From: Bidens hawaiensis
Taxonomy: Eukaryota; Streptophyta; Magnoliopsida; Asterales; Asteraceae
Assembly (NCBI GenBank): GCA_021521415.1
Contig: JAIQDT010014626.1
Span: forward strand, 124,001 to 188,000
DNA length: 64,000 nucleotides
Direction: 5' to 3'
Shown: one piece after another, positions 22,292 through 35,141 of the stretch
Layout of the letters: the number at the start of each line of letters is the position of its first letter
How positions within the stretch are numbered: the first letter of the stretch is position 1
Position numbers and translations under genes: made by a program
Notes under the pieces: model-generated
What the model was told of the DNA's origin: nothing
The model's database searches: none
What the model saw: the letters and a program-made list of their open reading frames with translations, nothing else

Positions 22292-25200
22292 CTACTTCCT
22301 AACTCCCTTTGTAGTACCTTTATACTTCAGAGGACTCCAAACCAACTGTTTTCTTTGCAAAGCCACAACCGTCGGATGCTTCGGTTTCCACGAACCCACA
22401 ACATGTGAAGGAGGGCTACCCATGAACCTCCTTGGTGCAGCAGCAACAGGCGTAGCCTCCACAGGCGACGACTGCACACGCGACGTCCTCCACATCCTTT
22501 GCGGGTCCCACACAAACGACTGCCTGCCCACACGATCATTTCTCATCCTCGGTGCATTGTTTTGCCTCATAACCGGGGTCATCATGCTCGAGCTTGAGCT
22601 CGGTTCAGACTGAAACGTGGTGGCAATAGAGGCCCGTCTTCTCGGTTTGATGGTTTGACTGGTCAAAGTGGTTGAAACCGATTTCACAGCAAAGGACCCA
22701 CGCCGGGCCCGAAAAGTTGGTTTCATATTTGATGCTTTTGTGAGATTTTCTTTGTCATCATTTGAGAGGTTATGCTGATTTGTGAATGTTTTTGGTTTTA
22801 GTGACGTGGCCGGTGATGGCTGAGGTGGCATGAAGTTACTGATTCTTCTTAATGGGAGTCTCATTTTTGAAGGGCCTGGTGGTGGTCTCTTTTCTGATAT
22901 TGTGGTCAAACCTTGTTTTATTGAAGATAGAGAAGAGTGTGAAGAAGCTGCAGCAAGTGCTCGGTTCTCTTGTTTATGTCTTGTTTTCCGCTCTTCAGCT
23001 AATTGGCTCTCGAGATCCCGAACCTATACATACATATAAATCAATAATAGTATATTCCTATTAATGGGTTAATTCGGGTTTTTTTTTGTCAATAACTTGC
23101 TAAGATACTTTTTTCTAACTCAAGCAAGCCAAAAGTGATCCATAGTGTGTTCAAATCACAGTTGTTGACTCTATTACTTACATACAAACCAAAATGCAAG
23201 TATTATTAGTTATTTAGTGAGTTTTGACTCAACTCCTGACTCATGGATGAGTTCTACAATGATTTAAATGAATAAAACTTCCAATATTACGATTTTAAGT
23301 GATATCTTTTTTTGCAGGTTGGTCAAATACGTCGTGTTTTGACCAGAACCAAATAACTTGACTGTTATTCGATAAATATAAGCAGATATTTCGATAAATA
23401 TAAGCAGATATTGACTGTTATTAAATGACTTTTGACTCGGTAAACTTCAAAAAGGTCACTAATACATTCTTTTTTGCAGGTTGGTCAAACCCGGCCCGTT
23501 TTGATCAGCACTGAAAAACTTGACTACTATTTGTTGAACAAAAGCCAATTTTATCTAGTTAGTTTTGACTTGATAAACTTAATAAAATGTCTTATATTTT
23601 TTTTTTTTGTAGGTTGATCACATGTACTTAGAGCCGAGGGTCTCTCTGGAAGCCACCTCTTTATTCCTTTGGATCTCTACGGTGTGCCTACATCCCACCC
23701 TCCCCAGACCCTACTTATAGCTTTGCTGTGGGTGGGATTTTACTGGGTATGATTGATTGATTGATTGAAGGTTGATCAAATCCGGCCCGTTTTGACCAGC
23801 ACTGAAATACTTGACTATTATTTGTTGAACAGAAGTCGATTTAATCAATAGGTAAACTTCAAAAATATTCAAATCTATATTCTCTTTTTTGCAGGTTGGT
23901 CAAGCCCGGCCCGGTTTGACCAGCACTGAAAAACTTTGACTGTTTTCTGTTGAACAGAAGACAATTTTATCAATAAATATTATAAGTTATTTATTAAGTT
24001 TTTTACTTGACTTGTGACACTTGGACGAGTTCTACTAAATTAAAATGCCTAAAACTTCAAAATCCACTTGATACACTTAAAAAAAACTGGTATAATAATC
24101 ACAGGATGGTTAAACCCAGCCTGTTATCGACAAAGTATTATTAGTTATTAAGTGAGTTTTGACTCGACTCATGACTCTTGGACGAGTTCTACCATGACTT
24201 AAATACATAAAACTTTCAATATCACTTGACAAACTTCAAAATGATTGAACTAATGATTTCTTTTTTGTCGCTTGTCAAACCAGTCCCATTTAACCAGCAC
24301 TTAAAAATTAGTCTACAATTGACTTAAATGTATATAACTTACAATATCACTTGACAAACTTCAAATTGATTCGTTTTTGCAGCTGATAAAACCCGTCACA
24401 TTTGACCAACACTTAAAAATTAGACTATTGCAATATACCTTTTCTTGAAGAGTTCTACATATATGTTCTCTAGCAGAGAGTCGTAGTTGCAGAGATTGCA
24501 CACTATCCTGTAATTTTTTTGTTTCTTTTTCATCCTGCTTTGCTTTCTCCGCCTGTTTAACATAAATATAACAACACATAACTAAATATAAAAAAACCAA
24601 CATAACTAATTTGAAATCTTCTAAGAACATTACCAGTTGCTTATACTTGAAAAGATCAGAGATTTCTGTTTGTTTACGTGCTGGACCATGCTCAACACCT
24701 CTCACACGACTTGCAAAATTCAGGGAGCAAATGGTTTCACCAAGATCTGATGAACTTGGGCTGATTTGAACAAACATCAGTGTCTTGCAATCACCACCTG
24801 CACAAATTTTAAGGTAATTTTGACAGCATCAGCATCTTCATATGCCCAAATGGGATTTAATAAACATCAATAGAGAAAACTGAAAACCTCACCTAATGAG
24901 CTTTGCAGAATATGGGTAAGCTTTGAATTCCTGATTGGGTCAAAATAGTAGATGAAAATAAGATTGAAAGTTGAAACAAGTGTTTTTAACAATATTATTA
25001 TTTGGAAGGAGGATTATTATAAACCTGTAAGGAATGTGAGCTGTTTTTGATGCAAGTGCAGAAATTACATCACCTAATGCAGAAAGCGACTTGTTTATAA
25101 ACTGGGATTCCTTCAATCTTTCACCTTCAACCTCAATCTTCCCAACTCGTTCACTTCCCGCCAAATCTAGAAGCCAAAGATGGCTTCTAGTCCTCTGTCT

Positions 25201-27368
25201 ATTCACCATATTTTCACCAATAACAGTCACTCGCAATAAGCTATACCAAACAAGATATCCAGTAAGCAATATATTTTTAAAACTAAAAACCTTTTTAATA
25301 ATATACGATTCTAACAGATTTACCAGTGAGAACGGCTACTAAGCTCATTAGCATTGGTTGATCCAACCGAACGCGCACGGCTCCCACGTTTTAGCAGTTC
25401 CCAAACTTCATCAGTCTTGTAAACTGCCACCTCAGATAGCCCGGGTACTTCTTGGGTACCTTCAGCTGATTGTTTTACCTCTAACCTGCATTTAGAACAA
25501 AAACATTAGCCAAAGTGTCAAACAAGGTTTACATGTGAACAATAATATGTCAACAAGCTTACTTTTTAGGAGGTTGATTTGCATCCTCAACCAAGAGGTC
25601 TTTTATCTTCTCATTATAGACCTCTAACATGCTTACAAATAGATGGTATTTCATAATATCATTTCTTTCATCAGATACTTTGAATAACTCTTCCAAAGTA
25701 CGGTAGTTCACACCCCTGTTTTTTGCAGTTCCTTCCATTGTGAACGTTTTCCCAGTTCCAGTTTGCCCGTATGCAAAGATGCATACATTGAATCCATCAA
25801 GTACTGACATCACTAACGGTGAAGTTTGTGCAAAAACAACTTCTGCAAACATAGTTTAAACAAGCGTTCTTAAAAAAGAGTCTTTTGAATGTGACATATT
25901 ATCTACACAAATATACATATTCTGAGAAAAAGAATCAAGATAAATAAATAAGCATGAAATGAAATGATCACAATATCCTGTAATTACCTTGGCTGTCCTC
26001 GGGACTAAAAATGTGATCAAACTTGAACTGCTTTTTAGATGAATCAGATCCTACTATCTTTAACTCGTTCTCCTGAGATGAATCAAACTCAACAACAGAA
26101 TTTGACCCTTTAGCAATCTCATCTTGGTTTAATGGTCTACATCTGCAAAAGACCCTAATATTTCCTTTGAGCTCAATCACTTCGTTGTATAAGCGTCTTC
26201 TTTCTGAGCACTCTGATAGACATCTGTTCTTCAATGCCTCATATTCCTCACCTTATAATCATAATAAACTACATTAGCAAACAGAAAGAGAACAGAACAC
26301 AAATTGAAAGTGTAATAGCTTACCAAGATTCTGAAGAGCAGCAGACAACTCAGATCCAAGAAAAGAATCAGCAGTTAGACTTTTAACTTCATCACAAAGT
26401 GCTATATGTTCTTTTCTCAAATTCTGAAACAACATAATTGCAGAAATTTACAATCTCAACTATGAACAAAATAAAGGCAGAAAATTATTTGAATAACAAA
26501 ATGAACAAAGGATTTGAAAATTATACAAAATAATTGCAGAAATTTACAATCAAGTATTAAACAAAACTGATGCAGAAAACGATTAGAATAACAGATGAAT
26601 AAAGGATCCGTAACTATACAAAACAAGTGCTGCAATTTCCAACTTACAATCAAGTAGTACGCAAAACTGATTCAGAAAATGATTATGATTAAAATAACAA
26701 ATGAACAAAGGATTTTAAATTATACAAAATAACTGCAGAAGTTCATAACTAAGTATAAAAAAAGACTGATGCAGAAAACGATGTGAATAACAACATGAAA
26801 AAAGGATTTGGAAATTATACAAAATAATTTCAGAAATTTACAATCAATTACAAACACAACCGATACAATAAATAATTATAATAACAAAATGAACAAAGGA
26901 TCCTTATAATTATCTGTAAATTATACCAAATAATTGCAGAAATTTCCAATTAAGTTTACACAAAACTGATTCAGAAAATAATTTGAATAACAAAATGAAC
27001 AAAGGATCCGTGCAATTATCTGTGAATTATACAAAATTCTCAATCAATTACAAACACAACAGATTGAGAAACAATTCGAATAACAAAACTAAGAAGCGAT
27101 TCGTAAATCATACCGTCACTTTGTCGCTCAACTGACGGAACTTGTCAAATTTCGGAAGCATTTGGCGCTCACTTTCACCGCAGCTCTCATCGGCATCGCG
27201 TTCTGAAACAGATACAATGAGCATCCAATTAAACACAAAAAGTATAAGAAATCACGCTTAGGGTTACGAATTCTCACCTGCGAGAGAATCAGGCGATTGA
27301 TCCGGATCCAGTTTCAAAAGCTTCATATTCATCGTTAGGGTTTCCAATTCGTTAGTGTTATCCTCCAT
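22292..27368 (-). CDS. Kinesin-14 family motor protein (KIN-14S-like)
   Basis: Predicted minus-end-directed microtubule motor, cytoplasmic. Coding exons: 27368-27278, 27202-27114, 26423-26324, 26251-25988, 25842-25563, 25485-25324, 25240-25025, 24930-24893, 24797-24634, 24552-24439 and 23023-22292. Together they make 2250 nt, in frame, 749 aa. The start [12 protein letters not shown] is the first ATG. The kinesin-14 neck [15 protein letters not shown] precedes the motor, which has the P-loop [13 protein letters not shown], switch I region [10 protein letters not shown], switch [25 protein letters not shown] and [14 protein letters not shown]. After the motor come a predicted coiled coil ([14 protein letters not shown]) and a basic, Ser/Pro-rich tail. 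No breaks were found. Family is firm, the subgroup tentative. Confidence 0.94.
23290..24420 (-). repeat. Degenerate tandem repeats filling kinesin intron 10
   Basis: Roughly 110-140 bp units read on + as T-rich tract, GCAGGTTGGTCAAACCCGG, then a phrase like GACCAGCACTGAAAAACTTG and TTGTTGAAC. Copies are recognisable near 23320, 23480, 23770, 23895, 24115, 24270 and 24380, with strong divergence. Confidence 0.75.
23621..23768 (+). mobile_element. 148-bp RTE LINE 3' end, solo insertion
   Basis: Near-identical to the 3' end of the LINE at 1556-4184 in the opposite genomic orientation, ending in the same TGATTGATTGATTGA tail. Flanked by the 10-bp duplication AGGTTGATCA (23611-23620 and 23769-23778), so it is a genuine, extremely 5'-truncated insertion. 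Confidence 0.92.
26450..27060 (-). repeat. Degenerate tandem repeats in kinesin intron 2
   Basis: About six AT-rich units of roughly 93-107 bp, each with AACAAAATGAACAAAGGAT, ATACAAAATAATTGCAG and CAAAACTGATGCAGAAAA variants (near 26496, 26589, 26696, 26789, 26883 and 26990). Confidence 0.8.
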
Positions 27369-27600
27369 GAGTGACGATGCAGTTGTGGAGATTGAGAGAA
27401 TTAGGGTTTGAGAATGTGAATGTGAATGTGATATTATTCAAACGTCTAACGGCAATTGAGAGAGGTTAAAAGGGGGATTTTTTGAATTTGAAGAGATCTC
27501 AGCCGTTCATTTGAGATGCTCAATCATAACGGATTTATTTGTGTTACTTTCACTAATAAAGTTTTTAAAGAATTCAGTTTTAATTTTTTGAAATATTTTT
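27369..27600 (-). promoter_or_regulatory. 5' flank of the kinesin gene
   Basis: Short upstream region before a probable SINE. No TATA box is convincing. An AACGTCTAACGGC phrase near 27440 resembles plant MYB-type AACGG elements used in cell-cycle genes, but only loosely. Confidence 0.35.
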
Positions 27601-27604
27601 GGAT

Positions 27605-27935
27605 TTTTTTTTGGTTTTTTTAACAGACAACAAATATAGAATGCTTCGTATGAGGTGTCCTAACGGCAAAATGTCACCGTTAGCTGACCCAACCTAGCCG
27701 TACGGAGCCCTTAAGCGCCTCAAAGTTATCTTCAGTTTCGGAGAAAACACAACCGTCCGAAGGGCCACTGATGGTAAAACCCGGACGCCTTCAAGATCGA
27801 ACTGGAGATCACAAATGATCTCAGTATTTCTTCATTAAACCACTCACGTTCTCCCAAAGTATTGTAAGTAGGAATTGAGCTTGGGTCTCCATTAAGAAAC
27901 CCAAACTCCCTACCACTACACAACATTGGAAATGA
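27605..27935 (-). mobile_element. Possible SINE, antisense
   Basis: On the minus strand, an A-box-like TGTAGTGGTAGGGAG at the 5' end and a B-box-like ACCCAAGCTCAATTCC about 40 bp later precede a 230-bp body ending in an A-rich tail (GTTAAAAAAACCAAAAAAAA). Target duplications were not found. Confidence 0.45.
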
Positions 27936-27939
27936 CAAA

Positions 27940-28439
27940 AATATTCGGATTGTTAATAATTATTTATATGATGTTGAATCAAATCAAAATAAAAGAATAG
28001 TTAATGCATCATAATCGGGTATATTAATTCTAGTTTTTATCAAGCTGAAGGTTGGAAGTCATGAACGATCAAGATTGTGTGTTATATAACAAGATCGGGA
28101 GACAATGTAATAAACAGGCCACCCACCTAGCCTTCTAGTTCAGTTTGTTGTTTTTCAAAATCGTGGTTTGTGGTTTGACCAAAAAGATCGTAAGAACTAA
28201 CCGAACCGAATAGTGAACACCCATAATTTCTATAATCGAGTTTCGTCACACTGATTCTAGCAAAAAAATAATAAATAAATAAAATTTTCAATTGAGTTTT
28301 TTTAAACCATACTTGATTGAGTCTTGCGTTTTGATAAATTTTGAGCCTCTAGCTTGACAAGGAAGTGTTTATTTCACGATAAAATAAAGATCATATTTGA
28401 TATTTTTGAGCTAGAAAGAGAAGCACGAAAGGAAGGGTG
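27940..28439. other. AT-rich spacer
   Basis: No gene or repeat recognised. The left limit of the Athila-like element lies somewhere near its end. Confidence 0.4.
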
Positions 28440-28499
28440 CACGTAATTTCCTCCTTAAAATGAGCTTAGAGATGAACAGGGGGGTCGATATCAGCAACA

Positions 28500-29908
28500 A
28501 GATCTCCGTGATGACCAAGAGATTAGACAGAATCATCCAGAAAATCAGAGAGTCCGAGCACCAAGACGCAACCAAACCATGAACAGCCGTATTATGATTT
28601 TGATGATGGAGTCCCAAGGTCATTTGTTCCACCACCAGTCAGGGGCATTCAAAGTCGTTTCATCCCACAAGTGGCTACGAATCCTCCACCTATCATTATT
28701 CCAGTCAGACGTGGAAGGACTTTTTCGGTAAGGCGGAATAGTTTGACGGGGTTACCTACATTTCATGGAAAGGCTACAGAAGAACCATACCTACACTTGA
28801 GTGACTTCAACTCGATATGCGCACTCATCTCCAGTCAAGGCTTTATTGCAGAAGAGGTAAAGATGGTAGTCTTCCAGTTTATCTTGAAAGATGCGACAAA
28901 GCAGTGGTTTCTATCGTTGCCATCAGCTAGTATTTTAACTTGGGGAGACTTAGCGCAACAGTTTTTACATGAGTATTATACTCCGTAGAGAACCACAGAG
29001 GCCCGCAACATTATTCGAAACTTTCAGCAAATCACCGGTGAAACTTTTTATGAATCATTCCAAAGGTTTAAAAGATTGCTGAGGACTTGTCCGCATCATG
29101 GGATTGCCTTATGAGAATTGATAAAGGCATTCCACGATAGTCTCTCAAATGATGATGTACGCGACCTCCAAGCCACCACGAATGGATCTTTTCTGGCAAA
29201 TGATGAAAACGAGGATTGGGGACTTTTGGAGAGACATGCGAGTATTTCAAAGAGACAAGCACAATCGAACATGATGTCAAAAAGGTCAGTGGTAAAAGCA
29301 GTTAAAAGTCATGGATCATATGATAGAATGGATATACTGGAAAAAAAATATGGATAGTTTGTTGGTTGCAGGTGTACAAGGAGCTGGAAATTCGGGAAAA
29401 ACCATATTTGGTATGTGAATGTTGTGGTGAATTAGGACACGAGGTTTCGAGTTGTGGGGTTGTGCAATATGAAAAAACTGAGGAGGAAGAGGTCGATTAT
29501 GTGCAGGGTGAAATGAAATACAATAATATGAGTTCAAATACTTATCATCCGGGCCTCAGGAATCATCCAAACTCCAGTGATGGAAATCCGAACACGCAAA
29601 AGAACCCGAATTTTCAGGGTAGTCTTCAGAAGACAGGTTATCAGTCGAACCAGAAGCAGTATGGTAATAGTTCGGGCAATGGTCAGAGTGGATACAATCA
29701 GAGAGATTCTAGGGGTTACAATAAGGGTTATCAAAAGAGTTATCAGCAGGGGCAAGGAAATTCTTCAGGGAATAAAGAGGAGTCACTTAAGGATGTGATG
29801 GAGTTATTGAAACAAATGAAGGTAGATCAAGAGACTCAGAATAGAAATCAAGAGACTCAGAATAAGGCATTGAATCAGAGGTTGGAGCTGCAAGAGATAA
29901 ACAGGTGA
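28500..29908 (+). pseudogene. Athila-like gag
   Basis: The retrotransposon gag core is visible in pieces. LTGLPTFHGKATEEPYLHLSDF and LKDATKQWFLSLPSASILTW precede a stop at 28986. The same frame continues with TTEARNIIRNFQQITGETFY and TCPHHGIA to a stop at 29112, and onward to 29355. After a frameshift in an A-run near 29345 comes one CCHC knuckle (CECCGELGHEVSSC, about 29420) and a Gln/Asn/Ser-rich stretch (29550-29900). Confidence 0.82.
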
Positions 29909-32900
29909 GTCAACCGGCTGAAGAAATGGCTAGCCTAAAGCGAAATCCATCCAAGTTACCGAGTGACACCTTGAAGAATTCTAGCCATCAGAATAACAGT
30001 TCTTCAAGTGGAAAGAATGCCCACATTAACCAGGTAAGTACCCTTAGGAATGGTAAGGTTTATGATAATGGAGTAAATCCATCATCATCCTTCGTTGAAG
30101 GAATGGTGGAAGATTTGGGGGGAAATGGGAACAGTGATGATGAGGTGGAGATATTACAAATAACTAAACCGAAAAAGTTAATTAATAAAAAGTAAAACGA
30201 ATCGGTGAAAGAAAAAGAAACACCAATCACTAAGGATATGGGGCCCACGGGTAAAACCGTCCCATTTCCTAAGGCATTGGTGAATCCCGCAACATCATCA
30301 CCAAAATAATGGGGCCCATAACAGGAGGAAATGTGGGAAGTCTTTAAACAAGTAAAAATTAACTTACCCCTCATTGATGCTATTAAACAAGTCCCCGCAT
30401 ATGCTAAATATTTGAAGGACTTGTGTACTCAAAAGCGAACTCATAAGATGCCCAAACAGGTCGATTTAACGACTAATGTGAGTTCGGTTTTGACGGCAAT
30501 CCTCCCACCCAAGTTACAAGATCCGGGAACGCCAATAATACCCATTCAAGTGGGTGATATTAAAATGACGAGGGCGTTATTAGATCTTGGAGCGGGGGTG
30601 AGTATTCTCCCGGGAAGCTTATATGACCAATATGATTTAGGTTCGCTTAGAAAAGCTGACACCACCATGGTGTTAGCCGATTCGACACTTAAGCTTCCTA
30701 GGGGAATTGTTACTGATGTGATTTTTATGATCGAGGTTACCCGGTCGACTTTTTGGTTCTAGACTATGTCACAGTTGACCCAAAACGGCAACCGAACGTG
30801 ATTCTCGGTAGGCCCTTTTTGGCAACCGCTAATGCTTTAATAAACTGTAGAACCCGAGTAGTCGACATGGCTTCTGGGAATAAAAATCTTAGGTTGAATG
30901 TTTTTTCAAACGTGTCTAACCCTCTGATGAGTGATGAATGCTTCGCGACTGAAATCATTGACAAGTTGAATCCTCATGAAAATGAGGAAGATGCCACAGA
31001 GGAGTGTGCTATTTGTTGCAGGACTGTAGTTGAGCATTCACATCAGTTGGAGAAGGAAGAAAGAGAGGTGGAAATTTATGCTGCAAGCATCGGTAAACCG
31101 CCATGGTCTCAACAAGTAGAGAAACTACCGGACGTCATTGATTCCAAGTAGAGGCCTTCACTTGAGAGTCCACCGGCAGTTGAGTTGAAGGAACTCCCAA
31201 AACATCTCAAATATGTTTTTTTGGGAGACAACAATACTTTACCCGTCATCATAGCCTCAAACTTAGAAGAAAATTAGGAAAATGCTTTGATGAAAGTATT
31301 GAAAGAGTATAAGGCGGAAATTTGGTGGACGATTGCAGACTTGAAGGGAATTAGTCCGTCTATCGTGATGCATAAGATTATCACGGATCCCGAGGTGAAA
31401 TCCGCACAAGATGCACAAAGACGGTTAAATCCAAATATACGGGAAGTTGTGAAGAAAGAAGTCTTGAAATGGTTGGATGCGGGAATTATTTTCCCGATAT
31501 CGGATAGTACTTGGGTGAGTCCAACGCAAACGATTCTAAATAAAGGGGGTATTCAGATAACCCGTAATGAAAAAGGTGAAGAAATTGCTACTCGACCGGT
31601 GACCGGGTGGCGGATTTGCGTTGACTATCGAAAGTTAAACGCCGCGAAATCTAAAGACCATTTCCCTCTACCGTTCATTGACCAAATCATCGAAAGATTA
31701 TCAGGTCAGAAATTTTATTGCTTTTTAGATGGCTACTTGGGTACAATTAAATTGCTATCCACCCCGATGACCAACATAAGACCACTTTCATGTGTCCATA
31801 CGGTACTTTCGCATTTAGGCGAATGCCTTTTGGCTTGTGTAATGCCCCAGCCACCTTTCAAAGGTGCATGATGAGTATCTTCTCAGATATGGTCGGGGAA
31901 TCACTTGAAATTTTTATGGATGATTTTTCTATTTTCGGCTCATCTTTTGATTCATGTTAAACGAATTAACAAAGGTTTTAAAAAGATGTGTAGAAACGAA
32001 TCTTATCTTAAGTTAGGAAAAGAGCCATTTCATGGTTCAAGAGGGAATGGCTTAGGCCATGTCATCTCGAGTAGGGGGATTGAGGTTGACCGGGCAAAAG
32101 TTAATGTTATATCTAATTTGTCACCTCCTACAAATGTTAAAGGAATCCAGTCATTTTTGGGATATGTCGGATTCTACCGACGGTTCATTAAAAATTTTAG
32201 TGTCATCACAAAACCGTTGTGTAATATGCTTTTAAAAGATGTACCATTTGTTTTTGATGAAGATTGTTTAAACGCATTTAACGTTCTAAAAAACAAATTG
32301 GTTGAAGCCCAAATTTTGCTATCACCTGATTGGTCACTTCCATTTGAAATTATGTGTGATGCAAGTGATTATGCGGTTGGGGCTGTTTTGGGTCAACGGG
32401 TGGATAAGAAACCCGTTGCCATATATTATGCAAGCAAAACCCTTTCTAATGCTCAAATAAACTACACAACTACAGAAAAGGAGTTTCTTGCAGTAGTATA
32501 TGCATTGGATAAGTTCAGATCTTATATTTGTCGGAGCAAGGTTATTGTGTTTTCAGATCATAGCGCTGTTAAGTATTTGATGGAGAAAAAGGATGCAAAA
32601 CCGCGCTTGATTAGATGGATTTGGTTATTCCAAGAGTTTGACGTGGAGATACGTGATAAAAAGGGAAGCGAGAATGCGGTTGCTCATCATCTATCTAGAC
32701 TGACGGGTCAAGAGGAAGAGAATACCAAGGCTATAAATGAATCATTCTCGGACGAGCAATTATTTGCTGTTTCTACCTTACCATGGTATGCTGACATCAT
32801 TAATTTTTTTGTTGCAGGTACCATCCTAGAATTCTTCTCAAGAAAAAGAAACATAAATTCATGTCTAAGGTTAAACAATACGTGTGGGAAGATTCGGACT

Positions 32901-34099
32901 TGTTATAAGTTGGGGCCGATAAAGTCTATCGGAGATGCATTCCAGATGAGGAGATTCGAAGTGTGTTGTCATATGCACACTCACTTGCATGCGGTGGACA
33001 TTTTAGCGGGCAGAAAACGGGTCATAAAATTTTAGCCTTTGGTTTTTATTGGCCTAGTTTATTTAAAGATGCAGCATAATATGCTAAGAACTGTGTGAGA
33101 TGTCAACAGTTAGGTATCATTTTCAAGAGGACCGAGATGCCCATGCAACCAATCCTCGTTGTGGACATCTTTGATGTTTGGGGATTTATTTTATGGGACC
33201 GTTCCCAAATTCCTTCGGGAATTACTATATTTTGGTGGCGGTTGATTATGTTTCAAAATGGGTTGAAGCAGTCGCCACCAAAACAAATGACCATGCCATT
33301 GTTTGTAAATTTGTCAAATCAAATATTTTCTCAAGATTTGGCGTCCCTTGCATTATTATAAGTGACATGGGTTCTCATTTTAAAAACTTCAATTTTGGCA
33401 AATTACTTAAACGGTATGGCGTAAACCACCGAATAGCCACACCATATCATCCTCAAACGAGTGGCCAGGTCGAGGTATCCAATAGGCAAATTAAAGAAAT
33501 TTTGCAAAAGACAGTAAGACCCGATAGAAAAGATTGGTCAACAAAATTAAATGATGCTTTATGGGCTTACCGTACTGCTTTTAAAACACCTATTGGTACC
33601 ACCCCATATCGGTTGGTTTACGAGAAAGGATGTCATTTACCTGTGAAACTTTCCTATCGTGCTTTATGGGCCTTGGAAAAATGTTAATCTAGATTATGAG
33701 TGTGCAAGTAAAGAAAGAAAGTTGAATATATGTGAGCTGGAGGAGCTGCGGGATGAAGCGTATGAGTGCACATCAGCATATAAAGACATGATGAAACAAG
33801 TGCATGATTCCAAGATCAAGAGGAAGACTTTTGAAGAAGGACAGTGGGTCTGGTTATACAACTCGAGAGCAAAACTATTCCCGGGTAAGTTAAAGAGTAA
33901 ATCGATGGGACCGTATCAGGTAAAGCGTGTTGGTCAGTTTGGCTTGGTCGAAATTGAAGATTTTGACTATCATCTAAGGCAGGTCATGAATGGGCATAAG
34001 TTGAAACCATACTTGGAAGATGCGGATTTGAACAAGAGCATACATGAGTCGGTTGTGAGCTTTCTAGCTACTACACCATCATATTCAGCCGAGTGTTGA
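29905..34099 (+). pseudogene. Athila-like pol
   Basis: Protease-like ALLDLGAGVSILP (about 30575) and VILGRPFLATANALINC lie on either side of a frameshift near 30745. RT fragments are GWRICVDYRKLNAAKSKDHF, then after shifts [12 protein letters not shown] (about 31917) and [17 protein letters not shown]. RNase H runs from [15 protein letters not shown] to [10 protein letters not shown]. Integrase fragments are [27 protein letters not shown] and [20 protein letters not shown]. The C-terminal region reads to a stop at 34099. At least five frame breaks are present. Confidence 0.85.
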
Positions 34100-35141
34100 G
34101 GGCTAGGTAACGTCGGGCTGTAGTCTCTAAATGCAGCGCTTCTTGGGAGGCAACCCAAGCGTTTTGTTTTGGTTTTACTTTAAAAAAAATAAAAAATAAA
34201 TAAATAAAAAATTACTGTAGCATCCGTAGCTTACGGACGGTCTTTAATCTATGGACCTTTGATTCTGCTTTACGCCGATAATCGATATTGGGATGCCGTA
34301 AGCTTCGCCGCCCCGGCCGTAGCTTACGGACGGGGTCAGGTTTTTTTTGAAAATATATAAAAAAAATTAAATTAAATATTATTCTCTCTAACCTCCACCT
34401 CAAACTTAACCTACCTCCTTCTCTTCTTCTTCTTCTTCTTCTTCTTCTTCTTCTTCTTCTTCATCTCCTTATTCCTACAAAGCCAAAGAAACCCACAAAC
34501 CTAACTCTCTCATTACTCAACCAAATCTCTTGATTCCGGACTCTAAACCTATTATTTTATGAGAGGAACTCGCGTGTGGTGTCATTTTTCATCAATTCCG
34601 CTCGATTTCTGCCTGATTCGTGAGGTGTGAAGATCCCTAAAAAATAAGTTTGGGGATTTTCAAGTTTAAGTGTTTGTTCTTATAATTGAAGCTCAGTACA
34701 TCAACTTTCATCACTAAAAAGGTATGTATTTCACTTAATTTTGATTGAAGAAGTCTAAGGTTTGTGATGAAGCTCAAGTTTAAAATTATGAATATTGACC
34801 GAGGTTAGGGATTGTTATGTTAAAAATTTCTCCATACTTGTAAGATTAAAATTGTTAAGGGATTGATATATGGGTGTCATTGGTTATAATGATTTAGTTA
34901 TGTTGGCTTGTTGAAATTTTACAAGATGGAAATTCTTGATAAGGTGATTATGTTTATATAATTAATGAAAACATGTCGGGTTAATGACATAGATCAAATG
35001 TTTACAAGTTAGATTTTGAAGTAGTTTTTATAAGCATTAAATCAACAAGTCATACACCCATAACCAACAACAAGTGTGGGGATGTTTGGCGGGTTTATTA
35101 TGTTGTTTGACTTGCATTGTTTGGTTGGCTGTGATTGTGTA
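34100..35141 (+). other. Non-coding DNA between pol and the env-position region
   Basis: Two CCGTAGCTTACGG motifs (34224-34236 and 34317-34329), a (CTT)n run (34420-34462) and an AAGTGTGGGGATG purine-rich box near 35072. No ORF. Confidence 0.6.

Noticed and set aside
1..27368. Functional NACK1-NPK1 (kinesin-MAPKKK) gene pair
   Set aside because: The MAPKKK is NPK1-like, but the kinesin has the kinesin-14 neck before the motor and is not the kinesin-7 type NACK1. Proximity is best taken as chance.
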